From the NCBI GenBank assembly GCA_011800155.1, contig CM022372.1, forward strand, positions 2,976,001 through 3,040,000: a DNA stretch of 64,000 nt, given 5' to 3'. A program made the position numbers and the translations under genes. Source of the stretch: Flammulina velutipes. Lineage: Eukaryota; Basidiomycota; Agaricomycetes; Agaricales; Physalacriaceae. Positions 11,009 through 22,800 of the stretch are shown piece by piece. Every line of letters starts with the position of its first letter. Positions within the stretch are counted from its first letter, which is position 1. The notes below the pieces were generated by a model. The model made no database searches. It was not told the origin of the DNA and was given only the letters and a program-made list of their open reading frames with translations.

Positions 11009-13056
11009 ACTCGTGGAGTGCTACTGCAATGCCTTCCGTCTTTTTATTCGACATCTCCCCCCGATCTCTTCTCAATTCTGATTCAATAGTGCCGTTGTAT
11101 GTCTACCAAACTACATGAGATCTGCGCCACACTCGATTAGATTACTCACAACTCCGGCCGTAGTATCTGACCTGTGATCCCGTACCGTATTTTTATTTTC
11201 ACTACCTACTATCGACCGCGATTCATTTCCTAATATACTGGCATTACCTATTGATTCTAATACAGTAAGAAGGAAGTATACACCGTGGGCTTTGTAAGAC
11301 TGGTAAGTACAAGACCTTCCATATAATAGCCCCCTGTACCCATCATTGCCATACAAAGCTGACTGCGAGGCTGGAGAGAGAAGGAATTGAGTACTGCGAC
11401 AGAAAATGGTATAGCCTTCAACGGTACTTCATTATTTTGCATTGAGAGTCTCGCAAGGATCTATTATGGGTGTCCTCGGTGGACAATATTGTTTTTTCAT
11501 CTGTCAGTGTCATTTTGGCAATTGGGGCATGTTTTTCGCCACTGTAATCCATAATTTCGACTTTTGATGGTAAAAATGTTGTTTTGATGGGCAAAATTCT
11601 CATTTTGATGGCGAAATCTCGTGTCGACGACACTTGAGCTTTCCAAAGACTATTCCTGTCAGAACCCACAGACATTGTCAAAATTCACGAATGCGGAGAC
11701 TAAACAGTTAGGACCGGGAATGTCCTGCTGGGCGCCCGCCGCCCCCGACGTGCGCCTCCGGGTCAACGGTCCGAAATCAATGATGCCATCTTAATCTTAT
11801 CGGAGTGTCGCCACAGACATCATCGCATATGTCTCCCACATCTGTCGTACAGTCACATTGCCTTCTTGGTAGATATAAGCATGAAGAAATAAATAAATGA
11901 ACTGCAATCCTCTCAGATGTGCTATCTGAGAATGACTGTGCCGAAGTCAGTATACATCCCAGTTAGAATGTATGCTCAAGGGACATTTCATATATACTAT
12001 TTCTCTTGCTGCCGGGGCATAGATTGGATTTAATAATAGCGAGCTTCTTTCACCATATCACCCTTGACCAACATTGACATCTGTAGCCACTGCTGACATG
12101 GTACATCATGTACTGAGAAGCTCCAGCAGCGCCAGCCAGCCAAGTTGACAGTCACACAGGCCCACCCCTTCTATTTTATTGCAATACAAAGGTAAGTAAA
12201 TGCATTCTATTTGAAATGTATGCCTCATGTTTAGTCTAGCATGCTCACTTGAGTATGACCATCATATTCACCGGTATGGCTCCGGGAGAGTTGGAGGGAC
12301 AAAGTAGCCCGGGGCCCCGGGCCTTACCATATCTCTATCTTGCCCACAGCTGTCCCTTGTTAAGGCTCCAAGAGAGCGCACCCAAACGACTGCTAATGCA
12401 TTCAATGAGCTTCTTCTTATGTTCACACTATCTGTCTATTAGGCTGTTACTTACCTGTACCAGATGTCATCGCTGTTGAAGGATTCCAACAAGAGAGAAC
12501 TATATATCCCATTAGGAGAGTTATTTTTTGAAGTTTATGTAGTGTTCCTCACTTATACCTAGAACATTCACCATGCTGTATAACATGAACACCTTGAGTC
12601 TGCACCCAAGCCCGAAGCGCCACACAGACCTGGTCCGATGTTGATCCGGGATGCGGCATATCTTATCAACACTGCCACCCCGCCTCTTGACCCTTAAATC
12701 AAATTTTATCTGTTTCAGCCAAAAACCGCGCGTAGAAACAAAAAATCCTGCAGAAAAATAACAAATGATGCGAGAATCAACGACCCGGCTAATTCCGAGA
12801 TTCCGGACTGCACGCCAAATTCACGACACCGCAGCCGAAAAAAAGCCAAAAACAAAAACAATAATATTGTCCACCCAGGACAGCCATAATCTATGGCAAG
12901 ATATTCAGACGTTAATGGCGAAGCAGAGAGAAAAATGTGATTGTTGAAGCGGGAATGGATGTCGATGCAAAAGTTAGTTGTGTGAGAAATTCGTGGAGAT
13001 GTCCGGCCCGCTATCCCCGTGATGCGACTTGCTTCCGTCCACCACACCATCTCATC
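11009..13056. other. Two-kilobase intergenic stretch with no gene seen
   Basis: No convincing coding frame is present. The stretch holds three copies of TTTTGATGG about 20 bp apart (11562, 11582, 11603), a GC-rich patch near 11730-11760, and a perfect palindrome at 12307-12322. It marks the centre-right of the inverted duplication and may hold remnants of mobile DNA. Confidence 0.4.
12307..12322. repeat. 16-bp perfect palindrome
   Basis: The sequence GCCCGGGGCCCCGGGC equals its own reverse complement. It stands in an AT-richer surrounding. No role is evident. Confidence 0.6.
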
Positions 13057-15498
13057 ATGGGACGAAGATACTCTCGGGACCAGCTAGAGCGGCTGATGAA
13101 GAAAGAGAACAACAAATCCCGCTTGAAACGAGATAGAATAAAATGGAGCAAAAAGCAGGAGCAGAACTCAAAGGTAAAAGCCGTCGGTCATCATTGCAAC
13201 TTGCAAAAGTTTATAGAACATACCTCTAGCGATGCAAGTCGTGTTCTTCTAATGGCGTTGGGTGTAAAAATGAGATCGGGATGGTGGCATGTTACTCTCA
13301 AACATGCCTCGACTCCGGAACACGTTGCTCTTGGGAAGACGACGAGCTCTTCGACCGTATTTGCTACTGGCGCAGGGTCAAGAGGACCCATTTTGACGAA
13401 ATAGCCAAGACGCTGCCGATCCCCCCTCACCGACATAAAGCACTGGAAAGGGACGGAACGACGACCAAACTCCTCACGCCATGCTACAAGGAAATCGAGG
13501 GGAAGGAAGACCTCGAGGAAGACAGCGGGGAAGAACGTGAGGAAGATGAAGATGAAGAATCAATATTTTCGGATGACGATAGCGGCTCTCAGTCCGAGGA
13601 AGACTCTGTGCACACTGTCACGGACGACGACGACGAGGAGGAGGTGGTAGAAGCTTGTCCCAAAGTGCCATCCAAACGAAAGAGGGCAGATTCTGAAAGC
13701 GATTATGAGCAGAAGCCTCTCTCAAAGAAGCAGTTACAAGGTGAGATTATCGCTTCTCACCTCTTTCTTTGCTGAAGTTTTCAAATGTCTAGCTACGATA
13801 CGGTCTTTGAAAAACGAATTAACGGGTATGAGCATGCAGCGGCTTTTCATTTATTGAATTGTGAATGTGTCATTAGAGAAAGAGAAACAAAGTGCGGACG
13901 AAGTTCAAGGTTAGTGTTCCCCAGATAACACGCAGTCGATGCTTACACAAGTGACTCAGCTCTAGAAATAGAAAACGACTGGCTCTCAGGTCAACTACCT
14001 ACGTCTCTCGAAGCTACTAATCCCATGCTTATCGCCGAGTTGTAGATCAACTTTCTCGCGAAAGTAGGGAGTATGAGTCCAGAATATTGAGTGAGTACTA
14101 GTCAAGCCTACCTGTCAAATCCAGTACTCTGATTTTCCAAGAACTGGAAGCGGATAAAGTGGAAATGAAACGAAAGAATGCGGCTTCCAAGGCGCAAGAT
14201 CGACAATCAATTCGGAAATGGGAGGAAGAAGCTAAGGCTACGTCAGGTACTCACTAACGTCTAATACCTCGTCCATAGCCATTGACGCCCGTACCTCATA
14301 GCGACGTTAGACGAGCTTCGTCGCGAGCATGCAAAGTTGCAGGAGGCTTATGCCCACGACAAGAACGAGACCGAACGGGGTTCTTCAACGAGTCGACATG
14401 TTTCTCAGGCCCCCCCAGACGAAAATACGACGCAAGAGGATGTACCGATGCCTGCGGCTACAGATGTTGTTTCAGGTAGGACACCTTGGCTTGTCCGACG
14501 GTTTGTAGGCTAACTGGGTATCCTCCTAGAATTGCAAGAGGAAATCCGGACATTGAAGGAGAAGCAGAAAGCAGATGCTGTCACTGAATCAGGTATGGCA
14601 GTAGCTTTCGCTCATTACATCCTCATGACTATCACCAAGGGCTGAGGCATGCGTTGCATTGGACAGAAGAAACCAGTGCTCTGAAGGAAGCTGGTATGGT
14701 TATCGACGGCAGTTGCTCTCCAGAATACACTGATGATATTAAAGACCTGATGCGGGAGATAAACGCGATAAGGAAAACTAGTATCGCGACAGAAACAGGT
14801 ATGACCATCTGCTGTCATTCGTCGTAGCATTGCATTAACGATCGCCACAAAGAACTGAGGCAAGAGATACAGACGAAGCAGGAAGAAAACGTGGTCAGAG
14901 AAGCTGGTATGACGGTCAATGTTCGTTCTGTCGCATTTTACTGATGGTCACACAGAACTGAGACGGGACATAGTAGCATTGACTCTCAGGCAAGAGGTAC
15001 ATGATATCGCGGAAGCGGGTACGGCCGTCGACACCACCCGACCGTCGCACTATACTAACAGTTCACAAGGGCTGAGACAAGTAATCTGCGAGCTCAATGC
15101 AAGGCATGAAGCAAGTATTGCTGCCACGGAAACGGGTATAATTGTCCAGTGCTCGCTAGCTCGTTGAACTGATGATTCATAAAGAGTTGCAATCCCTCCG
15201 GGATGGTCTGGAATTCGCCAACGTTGCCGAACGGAGTGAGTATTGCATTAACTCACCCATCCGTCTACGATTTGACGCTGTGTTAGATCTACGAAACGAA
15301 CTCGAGAGAATCAAAGCAGACCAGAACCGACAATCCAAGGATGAACACTACGAGCTTTCGGCAGTCCTGCAGTCTCTACGACGTGGCGCCACTCGTCCAG
15401 ATCTTGCTGGTATCGTGCAAATGCAGATACCTATCATTGAACGTTTAGCGGACAGCCGGATTCAGCTAAACTTGCCGGACATGGATACCAGCGATTGA
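13057..15498 (+). CDS. Cys-rich/coiled-coil family protein (right arm copy)
   Basis: Sixteen exons give 554 codons in one frame: 13057-13173, 13230-13740, 13793-13825, 13877-13909, 13960-13989, 14046-14090, 14142-14246, 14302-14475, 14530-14592, 14640-14693, 14745-14798, 14853-14906, 14956-15018, 15070-15135, 15185-15235, 15287-15498. Exon 1 encodes a basic helix (39 residues). Exon 2 opens with RCKSCSSNGVGC, two more Cys and RCSWEDDELFDRI, then long acidic runs and PSKRKR. The later exons are 51-66 nt, two of them exactly 63, all phase 1, and encode heptad repeats. The end (DEHYELSAVLQSLRRG, IPIIERLAD) matches the left arm copy. Cys spacing suggests a small zinc module. Function unknown; nuclear protein-protein assembly is a reasonable guess. 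Confidence 0.72.
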
Positions 15499-15694
15499 GG
15501 ATTTCACCCAAATGTTGTATGTATATTTTAGTGTTGTATGTACTATCATATGTACCAAGGTATCTAGGATGTTGTATTATGTATATCGAAGGAAGGATTT
15601 ATTGGCACACCTTGGATCCAAACAAACAATGCCAGTACTGATGACATGGACGCCACTCTTCCTCTTACCATCACTCCAAATTCTCATCGTGGAT

Positions 15695-16753
15695 ATGCTG
15701 GGAGAAATGTTGGAAAAAGACTCACCAGCGGTAGAGCAAACGAAACTAGTCAGAATAAATGGTGCGGGCAGCAAACATCTACTTGGTTCGTCGCTGCTAG
15801 GACTATACGCGCATGCGGGTTAAATCTGAACAGAGTTCTTTTCCAACATCACCTCGAAACCGTCTAAGCAGCAAATGGAAGAGCTGACGGTCCAAGTAGC
15901 TGTACGTCTATTTATTCACCGCGTGTCCATGAATGTTGAATTCCCAAAGCTGTTAGGCAACGATGACTACTCCAAGGACAAGATAGACAGGTGGTTTATA
16001 AAAAGACGTTGGAAAGCAAAGAGCAAGGAGCGAAAGAGCCTCAAGGACCTTTCCAATGTCGCCAATACCATCGCCAGCGATTCACCTGCTCCTACTCCGC
16101 CTCCGCCTCCGATCCCAGCACCAAAGACAAAGCGACCTCGAAAGAAACGCGCTCCGAAACCTATCGATATCTCCCACCACGCGACGCTCGCAGTGCTTTG
16201 TGCCGAGGTCTCTTACCAGTCAGCCCAGAACCTTGCCCCCACTTGGGCGAGTATCTTGAAATGCGACCAGGAGCTGTTGAACGCTTGGATCGACGACTAC
16301 TATGGCGCGTCCGTATCTTCCACCGACATTCCAATACCTGCGCCGGAGCCAGAGCAAGTGTTACAAGACCCCGTACGCATGGAAGATATAGACGCTGATA
16401 CAACACTCGTCGACGAGCCGATACAATTCATCGACGAATCAGTTCTCGCTCGTATCCCTCCTCCACCGCTGAAGATATGCCCATACAAAGGCTCAACCCA
16501 CCTTCCCTCGCCAACCTCTCCTTACTACAAGACGATGTTCGCGTGGGGATCCTCGTATAAATCACCTAAGCCGCCGCACGAACACCTATTCCGCGAGATC
16601 ACGAAGAATATGGACGCAGCCGACATGGACGTGGACTGCCAACGTACTTCGATGTCGCTCGATGAATTCAACGCGAGGATGGAGCCTGTTCTGGACCGGG
16701 TCAAGGATCTTCTTGGCCGATTGGGAAGAGGCGAGCAGACCTGCATAAACTGA
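15695..16753 (+). CDS. Divergent homeodomain-like protein (right copy)
   Basis: Two exons, 15695-15785 and 15834-16753, split by a 48-nt intron, give 336 residues. The architecture is that of the copy at 4041-5075: a helix near SKQQMEELTVQVAV, a recognition helix KIDRWFIKRRWKAK, a proline-rich linker, the basic KTKRPRKKR, the conserved ISHHATLAVLCAEV and WIDDYYGAS, and a C-terminal helix near DRVKDLLGRLGRG. The residue at the place of the invariant homeodomain Asn51 is Lys. Spacing between the first helix and WF is about four residues longer than in a classic homeodomain, closer to the extended TALE type. It lies 196 bp downstream of the coiled-coil gene. Whether it binds DNA is uncertain. 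Confidence 0.62.
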
Positions 16754-17080
16754 ACGCCATTGCTCGAGTCTACGCTTCCTCTTGCTGCTTTCTGATTTCT
16801 TTCCGTTTCATTACCTTCTCTTCAATGATGTGTGTATCGTTATTATCTACTTATTATTCCTCCAGTGCCCACCACCACGCCTTCCGTAGCATATTGTACT
16901 GGACCTTGAATGAAGCCTTTTCGATAACACTTGTGTGCCCATCTTCCTCGCCGTTTTGACAATCTCACGTCACATCTTCCGAATCCTTCGATTTATGATC
17001 CTAGGTACTTCCACGATAAAATACGATTGAAACAATCAAGTAGGATAGAAGAAGACTGATTCATTTGTACGTTCAAACTA
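16754..17080. other. Intergenic stretch between convergent genes
   Basis: This stretch holds the 3' flanks of the homeodomain-like gene and the membrane protein gene. Nothing else is seen. Confidence 0.4.
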
Positions 17081-19183
17081 TCAAATCTGACTACTACAAA
17101 CAGAACTAGCAACGGCACCCATCATCCAACGATTCAGTAGTATGAGATGTAGCATGTTATCGTCCGTAGGAATCATCCTGCCATTTTCAATCATGCCCAG
17201 TGGAATCCCCGAAATCCACGTCAAAGCGTCAAGAATAGGCCAAAAATGCGGTATCTTCTGCACCTGAAAGAACACCGCCAGTCCTGCCACGACAAAAGAA
17301 GCGGGAATGGTGGAGTACACCATCCACCTCGTTGGTAGTTCAGAGCCCTGCCACCACGTCCGCGTTCTCGCTTGCTGAGACGCAATCGCCGTGGTCACGA
17401 GCAGCGAAGTGCCCACACAAAGGACAGCAGAAGTGTAAACAACCCAAGGAGGTGTGGGTGTGAATTCAGAGAACCCCAGGGCGTCCCGAGTCTCGCGCTG
17501 GAAGATGGAACCAAAGACCGCGGCCACAAGGCCAATGAGATTTAACGTGAATCCCTGCCTAAGCTCACCTTCACGTGGCGCCGTTCGGTCGAACGTTGCG
17601 ATGCACATCAGGTCCTTCGTGCCCGGAAGGTACATCTTCATTCCTGGCTCCACGGACTGGTCCATCTTCCCCCAATAGATGCTATGCCAATCGTTCAACC
17701 TCCCCGCGTACAAGCTGTTGGCGAGCACAACACTAGTGAACACGCCGGCGCTCGTGCCCACGGAGAGGAAGTAGCAGATGATAGCCTGTCCAAAGACGCC
17801 TGCGATGAAGAACGGGATTGCAGACCGGCGGTTGATCCCGCTGCTGTAGACAACGTCGTCGAATGCCGTTTTGCCAGCGTACGGTTCGATTTGCTCAAGC
17901 ACAGAGTCGATGCGGGTGAGGTACGCATCACCTGGGGTGACACCCGCCATTGCCCATCTTCCTGGCAGATTTTGAATCGTCAAGCGGCCCTTGTCTAACA
18001 GCGCCCCACCAAGGATCGCGATCCAGAGACTCTGCCCGACGCTGACCCGCGCGAGAGTGTGACCTGTGGGCAGTAGAACTGGGTTGTTCGATGCGTGTTT
18101 CAAGTGCCGTACGACGGTGTAGTAGGAATGTGCGAGTTCGCGAACCGAGGCAGAGACTTTGTAAGACTCTGGAGAGTATGAGTGGAAGTCGATCGCACAG
18201 GCGGGGACATCAAGGTCGAGGCTTTCCATCTTGAGGATATACTTTCCGTCCGTATTCGTCGCTATACCGCAGAGAGGGGATTGTTGGTAGGGACGTCGGA
18301 CCATCTGGGCGGCGACTACGTGTATGGCGGCGGTTTCACTGTCAACGTCGATGACGGAGCTAGCGGGCATGCCTTTTGTGGAGAATACGACGGTGTCGTT
18401 AGAATGGATCTCAACCTCCCATTCTCGGAAGACGTGATAGTCCGTAGCAGCAAAGAGTAAGAAGTCTCTTGCGGTCGGAGGCGGGGGTTTGCTGTGGTAT
18501 ACAGAAGAAGGGAAGTGAGTTGGTTGAACAAGGCCAGCGGACGTCACTCTCCATAGCGATGCGTTGAAAGGCTCCGATGGTCTGTCCTCGTACACCACAC
18601 AAGAAAGGACCCTCGTCGCTTTTTTCAGTGCATCCTCTCGTATGTCCAACGGGATAGTTTCTGCCCTAACCCAAAAGTTGTACTTGCCGGAGGCGCTTCG
18701 GATGCCTGAAACGAAATGACAGGCATTGGCGACCCATGTAACGCGGTTCATCGTAGGGATCGATATCATCGGCAGCCCGCTAAAAAGGAAGAAACCCGCC
18801 GCTGGCTCGATCTCCCAAAGTCGATCGGGAGCGTTTCCCAGCGCAGCGTATAGGACGCTCGCAAGGAGAAGTATGCCTGAAGGCCACGAGATTACATCGT
18901 TCACTGGCGCTTGGGCGAGCACCGTTTGCGCGAAGTAAGACATGAGAAGGCTGTAGATCGTGAGAGATGATGGTCGAAGTGATACTGTCCATTGTCGACG
19001 TCCAGACTTATGGGCGCGTGATTCAGTGTTGCCATCAAACAGTGGAGGGTATTCACCTGAATATCTCGAGCTTTCGTATGATGGGTAGCCATAGTTGCTG
19101 GGGCTCAGAACCAAGCATTGACAGGCTCTCCGAAGGTCATGAAGATATAAGAGTAGTCGATAGGCGCTCTCTTTGTCAGGCAT
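17081..19183 (-). CDS. Large predicted membrane protein, unknown function
   Basis: A single uninterrupted frame of 700 residues from ATG at 19183. Hydrophobic segments occur near residues 75-120, 440-480 (AIPFFIAGVFGQAIICYFLS), 535-555, 575-600, 615-635 and 640-665. The middle part (about 150-430) is soluble-looking. No catalytic motif is recognised. Long intron-less membrane proteins of this kind are, as far as I recall, common and uncharacterised in mushrooms. The first 70 residues could be a wrong extension, but no later start is clearly better. Confidence 0.6.
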   Translation of the reverse strand: MPDKESAYRLLLYLHDLRRACQCLVLSPSNYGYPSYESSRYSGEYPPLFDGNTESRAHKSGRRQWTVSLRPSSLTIYSLLMSYFAQTVLAQAPVNDVISWPSGILLLASVLYAALGNAPDRLWEIEPAAGFFLFSGLPMISIPTMNRVTWVANACHFVSGIRSASGKYNFWVRAETIPLDIREDALKKATRVLSCVVYEDRPSEPFNASLWRVTSAGLVQPTHFPSSVYHSKPPPPTARDFLLFAATDYHVFREWEVEIHSNDTVVFSTKGMPASSVIDVDSETAAIHVVAAQMVRRPYQQSPLCGIATNTDGKYILKMESLDLDVPACAIDFHSYSPESYKVSASVRELAHSYYTVVRHLKHASNNPVLLPTGHTLARVSVGQSLWIAILGGALLDKGRLTIQNLPGRWAMAGVTPGDAYLTRIDSVLEQIEPYAGKTAFDDVVYSSGINRRSAIPFFIAGVFGQAIICYFLSVGTSAGVFTSVVLANSLYAGRLNDWHSIYWGKMDQSVEPGMKMYLPGTKDLMCIATFDRTAPREGELRQGFTLNLIGLVAAVFGSIFQRETRDALGFSEFTPTPPWVVYTSAVLCVGTSLLVTTAIASQQARTRTWWQGSELPTRWMVYSTIPASFVVAGLAVFFQVQKIPHFWPILDALTWISGIPLGMIENGRMIPTDDNMLHLILLNRWMMGAVASSVCSSQI

Positions 19184-19882
19184 CTCGGTGGCGTCAAGGT
19201 TGAATTGGAACGAATGAATGGCGATGGTTATATCACAGCGTCAATTACTGCACCCATTCAGTTGCGGACTTAGAGCATTAAATGACATGGTGACTCGACT
19301 CCGTCCTGGATGAAGATCATGGAAACCCTAGTAATAGTACATGAGTGACCAAGCGAAACAAATGGAAATAGAGCCGAACTGGTACTAGTTTGGGATCGAT
19401 GAGCATCCCTCTCTATTTGGGCTATACAAGGTGGATGAATAACGAACATCAGATGAGAGGGCGTACGTACCTTCAGTGATAGCTATCAGGAAGCAGTACA
19501 CATGGAGGTGACAGAACGATGCTATAGCCATGTACCGCGAATAGCAGTACAAAGGCCTGCAGGCTGCAACACCCATCGCGAGACGTTTCCCATAGCATTT
19601 CTCTACCACTGACGATCAACGCAAAAATATCAGTGATACCTTTCTCATCCATCAATTAAAAACATACATAGCGTCTTCGGGGATGAAGCCAAGGTGTGCG
19701 CATGCGACCAGAAGGTCTATGCACACGATCAGGCGCCGCGCAAAGAAAATAACATCGGCACTGATGGCCGTTGAACGTAACGCCACACATCATCATGTCA
19801 GATATCTCCTTCGATTCACAGGAATTTACAACATACATGTCCATTCTTACTTTATTTAACTCAAATACAATCACTTGTCAAC
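19184..19882. other. Intergenic stretch
   Basis: It contains the promoter side of the membrane gene and the 3' flank of the BBC1-like gene. No gene is seen. Confidence 0.4.
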
Positions 19883-22800
19883 TCATGCTTCTAGGACGCG
19901 GAAAATCTAGATCACACAAGAGTCAGCATGACACAGACAAAGAATCACCACGCCAAACTCACCTTGACAACCCCACTCTTCAAATCCTCCAACCGATAAC
20001 TAGCAGCTTCGACAGTCTAAAAAAAAGCAAACATCAGCTCCCGACACTCCAAACGAACATCCCCACAAACCTGCTGCCCAACATGTTGATTCGCCTGGAA
20101 CGCCCGAATCTTAAACTTCTTCGGCTCAAACTCCCCAATCACCCCAACAAGCGCCTCCCCGCCCACCCCGACATGCTGACTATACGTCTGAAGCCCCTTG
20201 TGCCCCTTCAACTTCGCATCCGACAACCACACAATATCACCCGGCATGATATCCCCAGCCCGTTTCTGCACGTTCGTCCCATTCTGCGTGTAGATTGTAT
20301 ACCCATACGACGGCGGATGGGCAGAAGCAGCTCCAGGAACTTGAGATAGGACAGCATTGACGAACCCATGGTACGTCCCATCGCCAATCAACGACGTCTT
20401 CGACCGCTCATACAGCGCCGTCGCGACTTCGCAAACCTGCACCCCGATACGTCCCCACACAGCGGTGAGATCTTCAGGCGTCAATACCACATCGTCCGGG
20501 TTCATCGAAGGGACGTGACTCCCTCTCTTCTCGGGAGGCGGAGGCGCAGATGCAGTCGTCGTTGATTCGACGAGGTCATCCTGCCAGGACATGGATAGAT
20601 CCCCACCGGCAGAAAACTCTAGAGAAGACGTCGGGATCGAAGGAAGCTCCCATTGCTGCGACGCCGAAAGATTGTCGCTGGCGTCTAGTGGAGGTGGAGG
20701 AGGTACCGCTGCCCTTGGAGGCGGAGGCCTACTCGGCGGAGGTGGCGGAGGAAGTTCTTCAGGCTCTTCCACCATCACAAAGTCAGTCTGCGGAACTGGA
20801 GGCGGTCTCGTTGATGTGTCAAACGACTCGCCGCCAGTCGAGCTGCGTTTCGATCTCGTCGTTTGGACGCTCGCGCGCCTTGGTGGTGGGCCTGTAGGAA
20901 CGGGAGGACGACCAGATGGGATCCTGGGAGTCGACTCCTCTGTACCATGCGAAGTATTACTATCCATAGACATTTGCCTTCGTCCAGCTCGAGTGGGAAC
21001 AGGGGGAGGCGCCTCCTCCATCGCCTCCTCGTGGCTAACCTCTTCGATCTCACTCTCCTCAGCCTCAACCTTCACCCCATCCTGGCTCTCATGCTCAGAA
21101 TCCGTCTCCGCGTAGCTCTGTTGAGTCGGTGGAGGCGCCTTGGGCATAGGCGGCGCCCGATGCGGCGGAGGCATAAAGCCAGGCATCATCCCAATCCGTT
21201 GTCCACCCATCGTCGCCATCTTCGCTGCAATCCTCTCCTTTCTTGCACGTTCCTCTTCCTCTTCAGTCAACTCGGGCGGAGCTTCTTCCTCTCCAGTAGC
21301 GGTGGGGCTGACAGTGTCACCGTCTATATGATCCTGCGTCTGACGCCTCTGAGGTGCAGGATGAGCTCGAGTCATAGGCACAGGCGGTGCCCCAAACTTA
21401 ATCCCGCCCAGCCTTGCCATCCGCTCTGCGATCGTCCGTCTTCTCTCTTGCTCTTCGTCCACCGGAGGAGCCTCAGGCTCGGTTGTGCTTGCTACCGGAG
21501 CAGCGTTCGATGTACGAGGCGGACTATAGAATCCAGGATCGATGGGATCTATGTTAACCTATAAGTTCCAATCGGATAGCCACGCACATAATACATACCG
21601 CCTTCATCATCGTCCAATATTTCGTGCGAGATGGGAGTAGCGCTCGGTTCGTCGTCAGATTTTGACGGAGATGGTGGATCTATCGCAGAAGGTGGCGGCG
21701 GCGGAGGCAAAGTAGTCCTCCGCGGAGGAGGAGGGGGTGTAGGTAACGCTTCTTCCTCCGACTCGTCGTACACTTCCTCGTCCTGTTCCGCCAATGGAGT
21801 TTGAGGCAAAGCCCTATGAGGGATCTGTCTAGGCTGTTCTTCGTCATCCTCGCCCTGTGATGGCGGTGGAGGAAGTGGTACATCATGTCGATCTGTCGAG
21901 AACCGACGTGGGGGAGGTACCTGCAAAGGGGAAGGAGACGCAGGGGGCTCATCGTCGTCGGTGTCAACCTTGCTTAGATGACGAGGGACAGCGGAGACCT
22001 GAACGGGACTCTCGGCAACCTCTGAGAGAGGGCTGATAGCTCGTGGTGGTTCTTCCGGCGAGTCGTCGACCTTCCGAATCGACAGTCGTCTTGGCGGTGG
22101 TGGAGGAGGCGCTTCTTCTTCCTCTTCGTCAGAAGGAGGAACGGGAGGTCTCGTAGATTTCGGAACGGGAGGCGGTCGAGACACTGGTAACGGAGGCGGA
22201 CTGGCAGCTGGAATGACATGGTCCTCAGCGTCAGGTTTCAAAATCGATGCCTTCTCTGGTGGGGTCGGGGGTTCGTCTTCTTCCTCGATACCATGCTGAG
22301 ACGGAGGATCCAGCGATCTCGTAATGGGAGGAGATATAGATGGAATCTTGCTATCGTCTTCATCTTCCGCATCGAGGAATTCATCGTCCTCACCATCATC
22401 AGATGGCTCCCTGAAAGCGTCCGAAGGTTCTTCAGCGCCGGTCTTCGTTTCTTCTTCATCCTTGCGTTCGGATTCGGATTCGTCTAGAAGACACCAATGA
22501 ATCAATATTCGTTGTACACAATACACAAAGAGCCTCATAACACGAAGAGGCAAATTAATATTCACCAGTTTGAGAGGGAGGAGCGTTTCCTTTGGGTTCT
22601 TCGACAGAGTCTTTGCGAATAGGTGGCAGGATATCTTCGTCAACGGATGCCTTTCTCTTCTCGGCAGATTGGACAGACGAGACGCTCGATCTCTTCTGCG
22701 GGACTGTGGGTTGGCTCTCGACGTCGATGGATGATTTGCGTTCCGGCGCTGGATGCACCACGTCACGAGATACAGCCTCTTCCTCCTCCTTGACTGCTTC

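Larger units (their letters stand above)
13057..16753 (+). repeat. Right arm of the large inverted gene-pair duplication
   Basis: The arm holds the same pair, coiled-coil gene then homeodomain-like gene, as 7559-4041 on the other strand. Coding and intron sequences align closely enough to confirm splice sites in both copies. Confidence 0.75.

Noticed and set aside
1..16753. Canonical A mating-type (HD1/HD2) locus
   Set aside because: The genes are not a divergent HD1/HD2 pair, the homeodomains lack Asn51, and no MIP or beta-flanking gene is present; origin from such genes remains possible.
20591..21115. Glycine/serine-rich proteins on the plus strand at 20.5-24.4 kb
   Set aside because: They are antisense shadows of the proline-rich minus-strand gene.
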